Positions 45,064-58,128 of a DNA stretch of 64,000 nt are shown one piece after another (the stretch's first letter is position 1; every line of letters begins with the position of its first letter). The position numbers were made by a program, and so were the translations under genes. The stretch covers positions 496,001 through 560,000 of the forward strand of contig JAYXKI010000010.1 of NCBI GenBank assembly GCA_037892935.1. The letters are read 5' to 3'. This DNA comes from Phlebopus portentosus. Lineage: Eukaryota; Basidiomycota; Agaricomycetes; Boletales; Boletinellaceae. The notes beneath the pieces were generated by a model. It searched no databases. It saw only the letters and a list, made by a program, of their open reading frames with translations, and had not been told where the DNA came from.

Positions 45064-47061
45064 AAGCAACTTTTGGGACAATTCAAAACGTGTTGACGAT
45101 TCCACGCTATCTTAATTAATTAGGGCTCTCGGAACTATCGGGCCACTTACTTTTTTATTCTTTCTTCATCTGCTCTGAATTCTTTGCTTTTCACGGACAC
45201 TTACTATTTCGGACAATTGCTACCATTTCGGACCATTGGCGTGAACGGACACTTGGACGGTTGTTCCTCCTTCTCAACGCACGGACCTTCACGACTAAGT
45301 TATTACTTTCGTACATCCTTTACGACCTCTACTGGTAACCTAGTCCATTCGTTAACTTCTTCTGTAGGGTAGTTCATATAGTTATACCTAATGCAGTAAA
45401 CATCTGTCAATGGAGCCTTCATAGCCAAATGAAGTGTTCGTTCTGCCGCGTGTATCCAGCACCTTGAGAAGTCTCAGTAACTTATGAACTTCGGGCAATG
45501 TTTCCTGCCGATCTCTCTTCCCACATCCATCGGTCCCGACGCATTAAAAAATCCGAAAATCTGATCTACTACAGCTTCAAATCCCAAGAGTTCACACGGA
45601 CGCTTCGTCTTTATCAGGCATTGTCCTTCTTTTCATGCAACTTGCATGTGATTGCTCGAGTTCAGCTCGGTTTCCTTAGCCTCCCCGAGTCTTCCTCTTA
45701 GGAATTATTTGATCCAGATCCTTGATAAGTAAATATCTTAGTTTGGGCCGGACATAAATATTCTTCGAAATACAAGGCATGAACATATTCATAACCAGGC
45801 CTTTCATTAAAGTTAATGAATGAATGTACACAAGTCTTCGAGGTCCTTATCTATTCATCAATGAAATTTACTCAAAGAGTGGGAAGGACATACGTAGACA
45901 TATGTATAGAGACCTCAAAGCAAATCCTGTATCCTTGCATCTACCCGAGATGCCCGGCCAAAAAATACACGAAAAGGCTTCTGGGGAGAGACATTCTTCT
46001 ATTTTTACCCGTCCACTAAGTATAATGCGGGAGGGCGAATACGGAGTGAAGAAGGAAAGAGGGGCGTGCGATTACTTGTTTGCGTATCGGGTATCTGTAT
46101 ATAGCATTTGAGTTTACTGGCTTCAGGGGGTTTCGGAACTCAGCATCACCTGTCCTTTCAAAGAATGGGAAAGCTTCTCTTCTCCGCACTCTCGAGCGAT
46201 CATGTGTGTAAGCGAATAGTGAAATGCTGTAATTAAGTTGTTAGTAAACATTGTTGATGCGTATAGATCACCCTTATGCTACAGGTCGAGAACAGATGCT
46301 GATATAGTCGAAGAGGTCTGCAAGTCATGTACTGCATCGATAAGCATAAGTTGAAGTAACAGGCAGAGATACGGACGGATTTCATGATGGTGGCGCACCA
46401 AAGATAGACCATACCCAAACGCGACTGACTTATATTTAGCGATGGTAAACGCAGGTAAGAGAAGGTACACTCGATATAGATTAAAACACAAAGAAGTCCC
46501 AAATGAGAAAAAGCCGAAATGATAAAAGGAAGGCGGTAATGAGGCATCTTTTAAGTGATCGGGTCCGGTGAAGGAAGGGGGAAGGAGATGATATACGTAA
46601 TATAGAAAGAAATACAAGCTCAACGGTACACGTATACAAGTACAACAAAATATGATCTCTAAGCTTTTACCGTAAAGATTCGTGAGAGATAAATGGTACA
46701 GAGATTAAGATCATGCGGGGTAAATTCATAGACAAGGGGGGAGGGGGGAAACACCAATCAACAAGACAGCATTGGTCAAAACAAAAGCAACAAAAACGAC
46801 TCGTGGGACGGGAGAACCGGGAGGAAAGCGGAAAGCAGTGCAACAAGGTGTAGCAAAACAAGAGAAGGAAAGAAGAATACATATCGTCAAGATAGCCAAG
46901 AATAGGAGAATTCGGAGACCATGCGGGACATGAGACGCGAGAAGCCGATGCTGAGAGCGATGTTGTCTACGCTGACGAATCGCTCCACTAAAGGGAAGAG
47001 GGGAGTCAAAGAGGACTGAAGTGGCCACCACTACCACTGCGTTGGGCTATTGGGTAGATGT
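45064..47061. other. 2-kb intergenic, no gene seen
   Basis: Between the laccase and the OPT transporter, which converge. The frames found are short and biased (Leu/Phe/Cys-rich on the minus strand), with no motifs. Sequence near 45200-45260 repeats GGACAATTGC/GGACCATTGGC-like words. Nothing supported. Confidence 0.4.
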
Positions 47062-50000
47062 TCAGTGTGAATTCATATGATTGGTTGAAGCAACGAACCC
47101 GAAGGTAAACCCGTCTATTAGCTTGCGGCTTCCTAGAGAGTTCCAATCGGCCGTGTTCTTGTACACGGTATTCCCCCACCACTGTTGTATCGTGTGCAAG
47201 CCGATGTTGTTATTATCGGGGAACTCGAGGCTGCGCCAATATAAGATTAGCACTTCTCCATCTAATTGAATTGCTTACGAAAACTTACGTGAAGAAAATG
47301 AGCAATGACCCTAATGCCACGCTAGAGTCTAGAGCGGCAGATAGGACATCTATACAGAATCATGAACGCTCCACATCGCCTCAGGAGAAGAAAAAGATGA
47401 TCTTTACAGTTGTATTTTGCCCACCACGAGAAATGACGTCGTCGAACGAGATACTGAAAAATGAACCCGACGATTGCCCATGGAACGTAGTTCACAGCTG
47501 TCGCCGGAGGAATCAAATTGGTGCCGCCGAGGATCAGAGGTACACTGTTCAAAAACAGATGTGATGAGCTGAGGTAGATCGACTAACAACCCAATGACAA
47601 CTCACTTGATATAGCGGAGGAATCGATTGGGGAATCGCTTTAAGAGCATATATGTAATTATTGGAAGTACGGCGCCGATAATAAAGAAAAACATCAGGGC
47701 TGGAAAGTCTGTTAGACGCCTCAGGGTCACAACAGGAGTAATGACACCCTTACGGCTAAAAGCTCGTTAGGACGATATTTGCCTCAAATTTGCAGATTAA
47801 ACTCACTAGTAAGTTTGACCTTTCGAGAACTGATTTGAAGGCCCTATAACGCCCCAGATGATGCTGGCGGTATAGAATACCTCTGTGTCCGGGCAGATAA
47901 AGCGGTCGACCTTATCAAAAGCGCTTGCTCAGTTTGGGTGAGGAAGAAGGTAGTTCATTCATGGACAAACCTGATCTGGACTGCACATATCCGCTGCCGA
48001 ACATAAGTCGTTATGAAAGAAATAACAGAGAAAAATAGGATACTTACGAATATTCGAAAACATCCAGGACTGAACACCCAGATTTACTGTCCCAGCAATG
48101 ACGGACCCGAGAATCTGGCACCAAAACATTGGCCTTGGTGGAACCTTCATGTAGTGGCCCAATTTGAAGTCCGAGGTAAACTTCAGCGCTTGAGATACCC
48201 CGATGTACGTGTATGTCTGTGGTTAGAAATGTCCAATAAGGTGAATTCAGGCCACATAAAAAGCGTCGGACAGAAAGAACCGACCTTGAAAAGCATCATT
48301 GCTACAGGCTTTCCAGGCAGTGCATACCCGACGATAAGCTCAGCGATCACATTAAGGGCAATTTGCTGGTTTGTGATAGCCTGGATAATGCCCACGGGAA
48401 TGACATATACGAATGCTGATCTAGTGTTAGTAGTTATTCATTTCGCTGAGCCTATAGTCGACTACCTATGAACAGTGCCAAACAAAGAGCCCAGACTGGC
48501 ATTTGCGTTGGCCATACTTCGATAGAGATGACTCCAAAAGTAAACATCATTACTAAAAATTACATTAGACGTCCGAGTGCATCAGAATCGTGTCAGCAAC
48601 TCACGGAAAATTACCAAATACCAATAGTCGGGCACTAGACTAATGCATCAGCCTGATGGGCGTTCCGTTCAGAGAAGATAACCATTACCTTGTTGGTACA
48701 CCGACATGAGCCTTGCATGGATATCCGACCGTTCGCCAATACCGCCTTTGATTCTCGTCAGGATTGACTTGCGCAGGTACAGTATCGTGTGAACAATAGT
48801 CGCGGAGATACTAGCAAAACTAAGCCCGTATGACACCGCAAACGCAGTTCTGGATCGGGCTAAGCGCTTCGTTTTGACAACTGATGAGAGACTGCAATGG
48901 ACTTACGGGAGATAGAGCGGACTGTAGCTATGATACGCGTCGACGTCCAAGGTATTTTCAGGAGTAAGGATCCTCGAAACGTTGTATACCAGTCCTCGGT
49001 TGTCGTAGGACATCCTTGACATTATACTGGGTTTTACGTTATAATTCAGGTAAGTTTACCGATGGGCGTGTGACTCACGGCATATATTGGCTGTTCCAAG
49101 AATTCTTGTACTGAAAGCCTCTTCATCAGTATCGTCCATATGCGAACGCAAGGACAAAACCTCCTTACATATAGAATAGGAGTCAAGATCCCTATAAGGT
49201 AAGGTCAAGTTTAGAGTTTCAAACTACTGGATCCTAGACGAGGAACGCCTACAGAAGAATAAGATAAACCCGATCCCAATGTTCGCGGCGGCCCACCCTG
49301 AGAAGATTCGTATCAGAGTTCACCTTGGTCCAGACCCTCGAAGTCCGCTAATACTTACAAGGCGTTGCTAGGCTTTAGCATCAAGGTTCAATGTCAGATA
49401 TTAGTAGCAACCCCGTGGTATTGTTGTTACTTACGGACTCGAAATATACGCAATCTGCGCCCAGTCGAACGTGAGGACTGACATCCTTAAAGAGTAATGT
49501 TGCTTCAGGTGTGCCATGTGGACGAGCATGGGAACAAAGAAACTTACCCCATACCACTGGCGTAGCCGAACATTTGTTTTAGAGACTTTGTAAAGTCAGC
49601 AAAAGACAAAAACATTACGTCCCATGAGAAGTGAGTCTCACCACTGCAACGAACTTCAGTAAGCAAGACGGAATCTATACGCCTCAAGGCAGTTTCCCGC
49701 GCAGAGTTGGCCCACGTAAGAGATGGGAGTACTCACAGTTGTTGGGGGCGATCCAGCACACCCACGAGAACATCGACAGTGCTGTGAAGAGGTACCCAGG
49801 GAAGAAATCTTCGGGGATTTGACGAAGAATGCGCATCGGCATTCGGCACGATGTGAATAGGCCGCAGCACTCCGTGCAGAGGGGGAGATACTCACAGTAG
49901 ACAGTTCCAGCGATCAAGCAGACGGTGAAGAACTTTTCTCGTGACCAACCTCCGCGACTCCCCATCCCAATGTACTCTTGAGAATGGAGTGTGTTAAAAA

Positions 50001-51180
50001 GAGCGCAGCTGACCAGGTTAGCGGGCCATACTTAGGTTATATGAGTAAGGTAACGATGCTTAGTGATTGATGCTGATGTTGAGATATGAGAAAGACATAC
50101 TCATGGATGGGGGAGCGACGAGGAATCGTCTCGAGATCCCTCCGATCGAAAAGCCAATAAGCTGCGTAGACATGACCAGCATCCATTGATATGAGAAGTT
50201 GTATTGCTGCCCATAATAGACCCGTTGTACAGCGATGATGTCCGTCTGTCATTAAAGGCAAGGCTTGGCATCAGAATCAATTGAAAGTCAGGAGAACAGT
50301 CACATACAGCATATGCAGATCTCCCGCCGACGGAAGCCATTATGGTAACGATGACATGCTCCTTCATGGTGAAGGGACCTGGATTCAGTGAGACGCCGAA
50401 GATCTTCTTTTGAGGAACTATTCGAGCCCATAATCGGCCGACAGGATAGGATAGGAGAACAGCGACAAGCTGATCGATCAGAAAATAGTGAGCTTAGAGT
50501 GAGGAAACAGAGGGAAAAGTGATAACGACCACTGACATTACTAAGGGCTACCGTCGGCCAGCGAAATTGCATGAACTGATTCACTCCAGGAAACAATACA
50601 GCACAGAAGGTCCCCATCACCCAAGCCCGTAGTGTACTATCGGGGGGAGCGCGAAGAACACTGTTAGATCTACTTCCTGTCATACAATTAATTTGTAACT
50701 GTTCACCTAGCAGGCATCTCTGGATCATCGACATTTGACACCGCACATCGCACCTCCGGGTAAGGCGAGTCATCCTCTATTTGGCCTGCATCATCCTCCA
50801 GATTGGGGTCGTCGAAATACTCGAAGGAGTCAGTCGAAACGACATGCTAACAATACGTTTAGGAAGAACTGATAAGCACATTTCCGATGTCTATGCGAAA
50901 GTTACGACATACCGAGCCCATCGTCATCTGCTGATGCGGCGGTATTCGCTCATGAATGCCAACGCCTCCTGGGTTAGTTTCCAGGTCAATCTGGTCGAGC
51001 TTGATATCCACGGTTGAAAAGTCAACGTCGGAGGCTTGCTTCTTCTCGGTCGAGTCCCCTGAAGTGCGCGACGTCCTTATATGACGCAGGAAGAGAAATT
51101 CAATCTTTGAGGTCAAGATGAAAGGACGAGAGACCAGTGAAGGAAACTTACGTCTCGTAGAGACGTCTGAATAGCGCCAT
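47062..51180 (-). CDS. OPT-family oligopeptide transporter
   Basis: A large multi-pass plasma-membrane proton symporter of the OPT family, taking up tetra/pentapeptides, glutathione or metal-peptide complexes. The first exon is MALFRRLYET. A hydrophilic N-terminus (EYFDDPNLEDDAGQIEDDSP) leads to YPEVRCAVSNVDDPEMPAST and LRAWVMGTFCAVLFPGVNQF. Family signatures follow: SLNPGPFTMKEHVIVTIMAS (the NPGPF..KEH motif), QLIGFSIGGISRRFLVAPPS, MFGYASGMGMSVLTFDWAQI, QAITNQQIALNVIAELIVGY, ALKFTSDFKLGHYMKVPPR, GPSNQFSKGQTYY and a C-terminal LIPPATAVNYVPWAIVGFIF with QQWWGNTVYKNTADWNS. More than 15 short introns interrupt it. The extreme C-terminus (FTFGFVASTNHMNSH) is uncertain and may hide another intron. 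Substrate unknown; no break seen. Confidence 0.9.
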
Positions 51181-52794
51181 GATGAAATGGGACCGCGCAA
51201 GTGGGTCTTGTGCACGAACGAGGATATGCACACGTCCCTAGTAATAGGCTCCGCTTCTTCTCTAATATTTTCCCAGGGGAGGAGTAGTGAACTGAATTGG
51301 CGAGGTAGCGCGAGGAACAAGGATGGTGCGAAATTTCTAGGAAGGAAAGGAAGGAGAGGGGCTGCGGGCTGAGGCGATAAGCAGCTATTTAAACGGGAAA
51401 AAGAGAAGAAAAAGAGAAAAGAAGGAGAAGAAGTGAGCGACGTTGTTGTAAGTAAGCCTCAGCCTCAGGCATGAGAATTAGATGCTCTGAAGGCGATGTT
51501 GGTCCACGCTGATCATTATTCATATATGGTATATCACGTGACTTATGAATAGATCTGCGGTTGGATCTCAACTCATCGCTGGCCTCGACAAATGCAAATG
51601 GTTAATCCTGCCAGTGCCCTCCCATGTGCTTCTACTAGATAGCTATCATATCATATCAAGCCAGACAAATTGCTGCTACTTCTTTCTCTACTATACGGAG
51701 TCTGCCATGCAAAACGGCTTTGTAACCGGACTCCGAGTCACCACCCTTTCTTACATAACAAGTACCAGACAACACTCACCTTTCACAATATAAAACTTTA
51801 ATCTCTTGTCTGACAGCCCGTGTATTTTTGACATCCACTTCCTCACGGCCTTTCGGACTTGTCATGTATTCAGTTAATTTATGTTGAAACACTTCAGAAA
51901 CTCCACCATGAACTTACAAGTGATAAGCGCACCGTGGTAGCTTCCCTCCTCGGACTTGCACCGTGATTTGTCTTGGAAACTTGCGGGACCGACTAAGAGA
52001 AGCTACATTCTCGTGAGTATCTGATTTGCTCCCTCTTCTAAAGAAGCTCTTTGATTAATTAGGAGTTATCCCCATCGTGCATGTCTGGGACGTTCCCATG
52101 CCCTGCTCAATCAATTATGAGAGAACTTAGTATCAATGTCAATGTCTACAACCGTTTACAGGATGTCTCAAATATCATTTGTTGAGAATTAGCTGTGATT
52201 CATTGGTCTACTGATTCATCAGTGCTGGTCACATTCGATATGTATCACTGTACCTCCAAAGAAGCACAAAAGGTCTTGTCTGCGGGATCAGGCACCAAAA
52301 CATGAAGGAAGAAAACAGGGTGTTACTATCGCACGTACGCGTGTGAAGTCTGAGGGTTCATCCATCTTGACCACTCATAGTTCAGAAGTTTAATTAGAAG
52401 TTCTTCTAGAGACACGCCGTGTTTGCGTGGAATGATGATAACAGATACTTGCCGCGGGAGCGTGTCGTTTCGTAAAGCATATTGGATCATTAAGAATTTT
52501 CGGGTCTCTGCGTGCCGCCGGTAGCTCCGATGAAGCTCGGAGGAGTGGCTAGTTGCCCTTGGGATTCCATAGAGACGAGAGACACCCTGGCCCTGTTCAC
52601 AAAGGAGAGTGTCGAACAACTCGCGATTCCTGCGGCATCGCAAACCTAAGCATTCGGTCCAACGTCCTCATAGAACAAGGTATTGACAGGTATGCTACAG
52701 TATGTACAGATTGTAAGTCAATTACAGTTATGAAAAGACTGAAAGGGAAAGAGAAGTAAGGAAAACGATTGAAGTATCAGCAGACACTTGTCAC
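51181..52794. other. Intergenic, no gene seen
   Basis: Upstream region of the OPT transporter and 3' flank of APN2. A purine-rich AAGAGAAAAAG tract lies at 51398-51435. The 105-codon minus frame at 52326-52643 has no recognisable features. Confidence 0.45.
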
Positions 52795-55141
52795 TCATGT
52801 CCCATTCCTCTTTGACTCCGCCCCGCGAAGGGCATCCCTCTTCACCTCGCTACTCCATTTGAAGAAGTTACATCGATATTGCGGGTCCACCTCCTCACGC
52901 AGTCGTCTATCCCTGCCTGCGTCGTAGCCAGGTCCAACAGGTCTACAAATGACAACCATTAAGCTATCAACACCTACGAGACTTGAGATAGAGAGAGACT
53001 CCATCTGCGTACCTTGCACAAATGAAGAATGCCTTCCCCTTATTCGGACCGGGCTTGTTCACCCTGAACTGCCGCGCGGGCTCGCCGTGTACGGTACACT
53101 TGGGAGGATCGACGCGCGCAAAGAGCGTTGACCACGAATGTGAGTTGCTCTTTTTCCCTTTATCTTTGTCTTTGTCTTTATCTGATTGCGAGGAACCTTG
53201 TATGGAAAGGGACGGTGAGGACTGAAGGGTCGGTGATGGTGACGGATGGAGCGAAACATCATCGGAGTCGTGAAGGAGTGCGTCCACATCGATGATTTCT
53301 GATTTTTGCTGTGATTGTGATTGCGAGTGTGTTGAAGCCTTGTGTTCTACTTCATCTATATCGGGCAGACTCTGAGAGGATGACGGACCTGCGAAGAATG
53401 AAGAAAGCTTTGTCTGTGCAGCTGTAGGATTCTTCGGCTTTTTACCCGAAGTAGAGCCATTCTTCTTCTTCGTCTTCTTTGAGGCCTGAGCAGGGTAATT
53501 ACTATCCGACTGCACCTTCTTACGTTTTAGTGGCGGCTCCAGTTGCTGTGGAGGTGTCCCAACGTTTGCCGGATCACCTGACAGCGTCGTCGTCTTGGGA
53601 GAGGACGTTGCTGTCAGGTTTGACGGAAAGGAGGAAGTCGGTAATTGTGTCTTCTCGCATGCAATAGGTGAGGTTATAGCCCGATCGGAATCTCCGTTCG
53701 GTGCTTCCGGCGGTTGAGACATGTCTGCTTGGGAAGGCGTATGCGAAGCAACAGCTGAGACTGAGGTATCCCGGGCGATAATAAGTGATACATCCGTAGT
53801 CCTCATCTCGACAGGCTTTGCGACAGCAGTGTCTTTCTTCCCGAAAAAACTAGACAACAACTTCTGCTTCCCGGATAACTCTGGCCAATATCTCGTGGCA
53901 AGCCTTGGTGGATCGCGTTTCTCACCATCCATCTTCATCATGTTTCTCAGATATAACGTTCGGCCGTCTCCGTCTATTATTTGATCATGGAGATCTATGT
54001 AGACGGGACAGTGATCCGAGCCTTTTACCTGAGGCTGAATGTCACCGCGTTTAAACCATGGGAGGAGACCTTTGGTAAGGAGGAAATAGTCTATACGGGT
54101 ACCGTAGTTCGTCCTGCGAGCCTCAATTTTCTGATTCCAACCTGCAAAGCATTTTACATCTGCGCCAATGGTAGAGTTGTCACGTCCTCAATGTACTTAC
54201 AGGTAAACATGCCCTTCCTATCCGGCCAACAGTTTCGGACGACATCGACCATAGGACCGATAGGATGAAGCCACTCATGGAACCACTTCCGAGCCGGATG
54301 TACCCAGAACTCTTCCTTGTTACTGGGAAGTTCACCGTCACAGTGGTCGATAGGGGCGGCACAGACATTAATATCTCCAACGACTATAACCTCGCGCTTA
54401 TCGACTTCAACAAGCAGTCTTACGCGTTCCTGAAGCAGCAGATGGAAGTTCATCTTATACGGAAGTCGCGAGTCGGACGTCTCGTTAGGACAATAGACGT
54501 TTATAAGGACGAAGGGGCCAAAATCAATCATGATTGCTCGGCCCTCCTTATCCAGCTCCAATAGATCGTTATGAGAGTTTGTCGCCTCGTCATCCACGAG
54601 CTCCATCTCGTGAGCCAGAGGTAGCCTTTGAGATATACGCTCTTCTGGTGGTAAAGGAGGCTTCAGCCCACATTGTAAGCGTCCCGAAAGACCCTCCTCG
54701 GCTTTGAGCGGGACAGCAACGGAAGACTTAGTGTAAATGCAGACACCGCTGTATCCGCCCTTGACGGTGGGTAAAGAGAAGAATGAATCGTATGAGTCGG
54801 GAAGAGTGATGCTTTTGTCTATGCTCTGACGCGTAGTCTTAACCTCTGGAGGTCAGCGTCAACTTGGAGCGAGACACGAAAAAGAACAAGGGATCGTGCA
54901 CCTTGAAAGCAAATAATGTCTGCACCTAGCTCATTGAGGATGTTCTCTCCAGTTTTGAGCAAGTTCCATCTGAAAGCAGGCATCAAATTCGCACAGCGAA
55001 CTTCGTTTTAAAACTGAGTGAGGCGCGTACGGATGATATAAAGGGAGAGTGCGGATTCCATTCTGTATCGTCCGATGAGTAACGAAGGGAAAATTTAAGA
55101 AACAGCCTTTTACTTACTATATTCCATGTAAGCAACCTCAT
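52795..55141 (-). CDS. APN2: AP endonuclease 2 with two PIP boxes and GRF finger
   Basis: Class II abasic-site endonuclease/3'-phosphodiesterase of the ExoIII/APE2 type, acting in nuclear base-excision repair. The catalytic EEP domain shows RLLTWNINGIR (Asn), ICFQEVK (catalytic Glu), SYDSFFSLP, LINVYCPNETSD, VVGDINVCAAPIDHCDG (Asp/Asn), MVDVVRNCWPDRKGMFTCWN, TRIDYFL and GSDHCPVYIDL (Asp/His). After it, KQKLLSSFFGKK (53843-53866) and AQTKLSSFFAGPS (53393-53416) each fit the PCNA-binding consensus QxxLxxFF. The C-terminal zf-GRF runs from PPKCTVHGEPARQFRVNKPG through KGKAFFICARPVGPG to CNFFKW. Five or more introns; exon 1 is tiny (MRLLTWNI). The start at 55141 is 204 bp from the oppositely oriented DAP3 start. 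Confidence 0.94.
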
Positions 55142-55345
55142 TGCCAGGACATGGCAAGCATTCGGAGCTGAATTCAGTCGCCTATGGAGCTACGGCGGAT
55201 TTGAGAGTCAAGGTCTAAGGAAAAAGACGCGACCGCGCGTCCTGACACGGGCGTTGATACCGCAGGTCACGTGTATAAGTATGTCCTTTCTGGTTCACGA
55301 CTTTTTCTGCGAAGACATACACGCTATCGACCGACATTGCGTACA
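55142..55345. promoter_or_regulatory. Bidirectional promoter APN2 / mS29
   Basis: Only 204 bp separate the two start codons, so the genes almost certainly share promoter DNA. The interval contains GGTCACGTGTATAAGTATG (CACGTG E-box at about 55265-55270 and TATAAG at 55273-55278, toward the plus-strand gene). Function inferred. Confidence 0.6.
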
Positions 55346-57171
55346 ATGCTCTCGAGCGCTGGCAGAACGCTCTTGCCAGCCGCAAGCAGAGCTTCCGTAT
55401 CGATAGCGCCATCATTGAGGACTAACGTTGTCATCCAGACGCGTCTTGCCTCGGTCCAAAAAGGCGAGTTATGAGTTAGCATGTTTGCAATATGAGATTC
55501 ACCTTCTGTATAGCTTTCACAAACAACAAACCTAGTAAAAAGAAAAAGGATAAGAAACCGAGAGACAAGGTTCCTCCGGTATGCTTAGCCAAATGCGGTC
55601 CGCTTTTGCTGTCCTTCTCTGATTCTTGTAAACTGCGCAGCCTCTTCTCCCTCTTCCGGCAAACCAGACTACAGCATTTGGAGGTCAATTTGAAACGGGA
55701 TTGGAGATGCTACCAGCTATCAAGAAGGTGCGATGTTTTTCAGGCCTATGGTAAAGGTCCGATATTAATACTGGTACAGGGCGAGTATCCGGAAAAGTAT
55801 TACGGAAAGGCCATTAGGTTTGGGGAGGTGGACAGGCCCGTGTTGAAGACGTTCGGACTTCCAAGAAACATTTTCGTGGACGTAAGTGCTAATAAAGCTA
55901 TCCTAATGTAATCCTTCGTACCTCCTTGATAGTTCCGAATATTGTCGACGCCATGTTCGGTATCACGTCGGATGACGGAATCCATTGCGAAGAGACTGGA
56001 TTCAGCATCGCAGGAACCAAGTACGAACAATCGACTTATAATGAGTGAGTGGAGACGATAACCATAACCATATAGACCACTATTGACACTGTCGCAGCGG
56101 GTTCGGCTGGGTGCGGGAAAAGCTACTTGATGCTTCAACAAGTAGCCTACGCTCTGGCTAATGAGTGGATAGTCATGTACATCCCAAGAGGTAAGGTCTT
56201 TGCTTGCGTTGCTGAGAGGCGACAGTTCAGCTCAGTAATCATACAGCACACAAACTCGTTGACTCTTCAACCGCCTACTTTTACGATCCTCGAACTCAAA
56301 TGTACCTTCAACCCACCGCCTCGAATCAGATCCTCCAGCGTTTCCTTTCCGTGAACAGGAAGCTCATTGACCAGCTGCAGCTCACCCGAGACGTAGCATT
56401 CGAAAAGCGTGAAAGTGTTGCGGCCGGCCAACCGCTGAAATCACTGTTCCCTATCGCAGGAATGGAACAACACATGGCACCGATGATTTTATCTATCGTC
56501 CTTGAAGAACTTGGGAAACAAGAGAAGTTCGTCTTCCATGATACAGTCATGACATTCTTCTGAGCCATGTTCAAGGTTCCCCGTCCTTCTTGCAGTCGAT
56601 GAGTTCCAGGCTCTGTACTGCAAGACAGAGTACCGTAATCAGCACTATGAACACATCAAATCCTATCATTTGTCTTTACCAAGACTCTTGATGGAATATG
56701 CGAGCGGGAAACGGACTTTGGTGCGTCTGCTGCGGTCACGCTTCTCAGATACGTGATCCTAACGTATGTGTGTTTTGCAGAACCGCGGAGCTGTGCTGGG
56801 AGCAATCTCGTCAAGCATCACCCAATATCCCCTTGGTCCGGAACTCAAACAAGCACTGTCGCTAGACGAGCATCTAAATCCTTACACGAAGCTGCGGAAA
56901 GGGTTGCTCGAATATACACAGGGTCTTGAGCCTCTACGTGTACCGGATAAGCTGGAATATGATGAAGCAATCGCGATGTTCGAAATCTGGAAGAAGGATA
57001 GAGCATTGCATTCTGGTAAGCTTTCTATCGATTTTTCATCTATTTGCTAACGGCTTCATGCTGTACAATGCAGAACCAACCGATGAGCTGTTCTTATCTA
57101 AATATAGCGAGTCATCTGGAAATGCAAGGGATTTTGTTCATGGGGGATTACTAGCTACACAAAATTCATAA
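55346..57171 (+). CDS. RSM23: Mitochondrial small-subunit ribosomal protein mS29 (DAP3/Rsm23)
   Basis: GTP-binding component of the mitochondrial ribosome small subunit. The N-terminus (MLSSAGRTLLPAASRASVSI, then IQTRLASVQKGD) is a Ser/Arg-rich, acid-poor presequence. After KKKDKKPRDKVPP and TTAFGGQFETGLEMLPAIKK comes GEYPEKYYGKAIRFGEVDRP, LKTFGLPRNIFVDFRILSTP, the P-loop MTGSAGCGKSYLMLQQVAYA, WIVMYIPRAHKLVDSSTAYF, Walker B-like PVLLAVDEFQALYCKTEYRN, KSYHLSLPRLLMEYASGKRT and LDEHLNPYTKL. It ends NARDFVHGGLLATQNS. Short introns throughout; the junctions around 55570-55790 were chosen because only they keep frame and family sequence. Gene intact. Confidence 0.9.
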
Positions 57172-57418
57172 TCTAAAATAATTATCTTAAATGCATCGAC
57201 TATACACAGCGGGCAGAATTCTGTTTCTGAGCCGCTTAAATAGGAAACAGAATTGGAAAGCTCACCTCTGATTGGCTGGATTCCAGTTCCGGATCAAGTT
57301 TTTCAGGCTCGGAAAAAGGGTTTTGCCCCAGGTGTATACCTTTTCTCGATTTTGCCATGGTTTTTGAAAGGCAAATTTCCCCCGCTCCTGAGATATTTAT
57401 TATTCATATAAGCTCTTA

Positions 57419-57872
57419 GGCCCTGATCGGTACAAAAAATAACGGGTGGATAAGGGCGGATAACTGGATAACGAGTTAACGACGTGAGATCCGGCATTTC
57501 CCCTCATTATTTGTTTCTATTTGTTCAGATGTTGTAATCATCGCATCCGTAATGTTCCGGTACCAAAATGGCAGGGATCCACCTCAATCATACCTTTACA
57601 ATAAATCATAGAGGAGGAATATGCAGATTTTGACTTGCATTCTGACAGAGTAAAATTACACTTATAGATACCAAGTAATTCTAAGTCACCGTCAGTCATT
57701 GGTATGTATAATTTCTAAATGTAGCAACTGCGTCGATCACATTTGTAATCCAGTGATCAGCAGATGCCGAATGCTGCCGTCTACATTACCTCACAACAGG
57801 GAGACTCCGGGTCTCACGACCTTGACCTTTTGGATAAGCTATCCGCCGTTATTTTTTTTACCGATCAGGGCC
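57419..57872. mobile_element. Harbinger-like MITE with TTA target duplication
   Basis: Terminal inverted repeats begin GGCCCTGATCGGTA and extend about 30 bp through an A-run and ATAACGG (left from 57419, right end 57872, one or two mismatches). Both sides carry TTA (57416-57418 and 57873-57875), the 3-bp TWA duplication typical of PIF/Harbinger elements. There are 454 bp and no transposase frame, so it is non-autonomous. It sits between two genes, about 0.25 kb upstream of the next start codon. Confidence 0.8.
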
Positions 57873-58128
57873 TTAGCCATCAGATCAGCATACCTCGGCT
57901 AAAAAGCGATGCCTACTACAACACAGCCATGCTCTCACCAAATTCATGCCGCCACAGCGCGCAGCGCCCTTCTTACCTGCATAAATACTTACCTTCCTGT
58001 ACTCTCGGCGTCCGATCTACTTCTCTGACTAGTACTTGCACTAAGGCTGGTTGACTGATTACCATCACTGCCGTGCCTCGAGTTTCTACTACTGTTGGTG
58101 CTGCGGGCGCTGCGTATCCCCTCGCACG

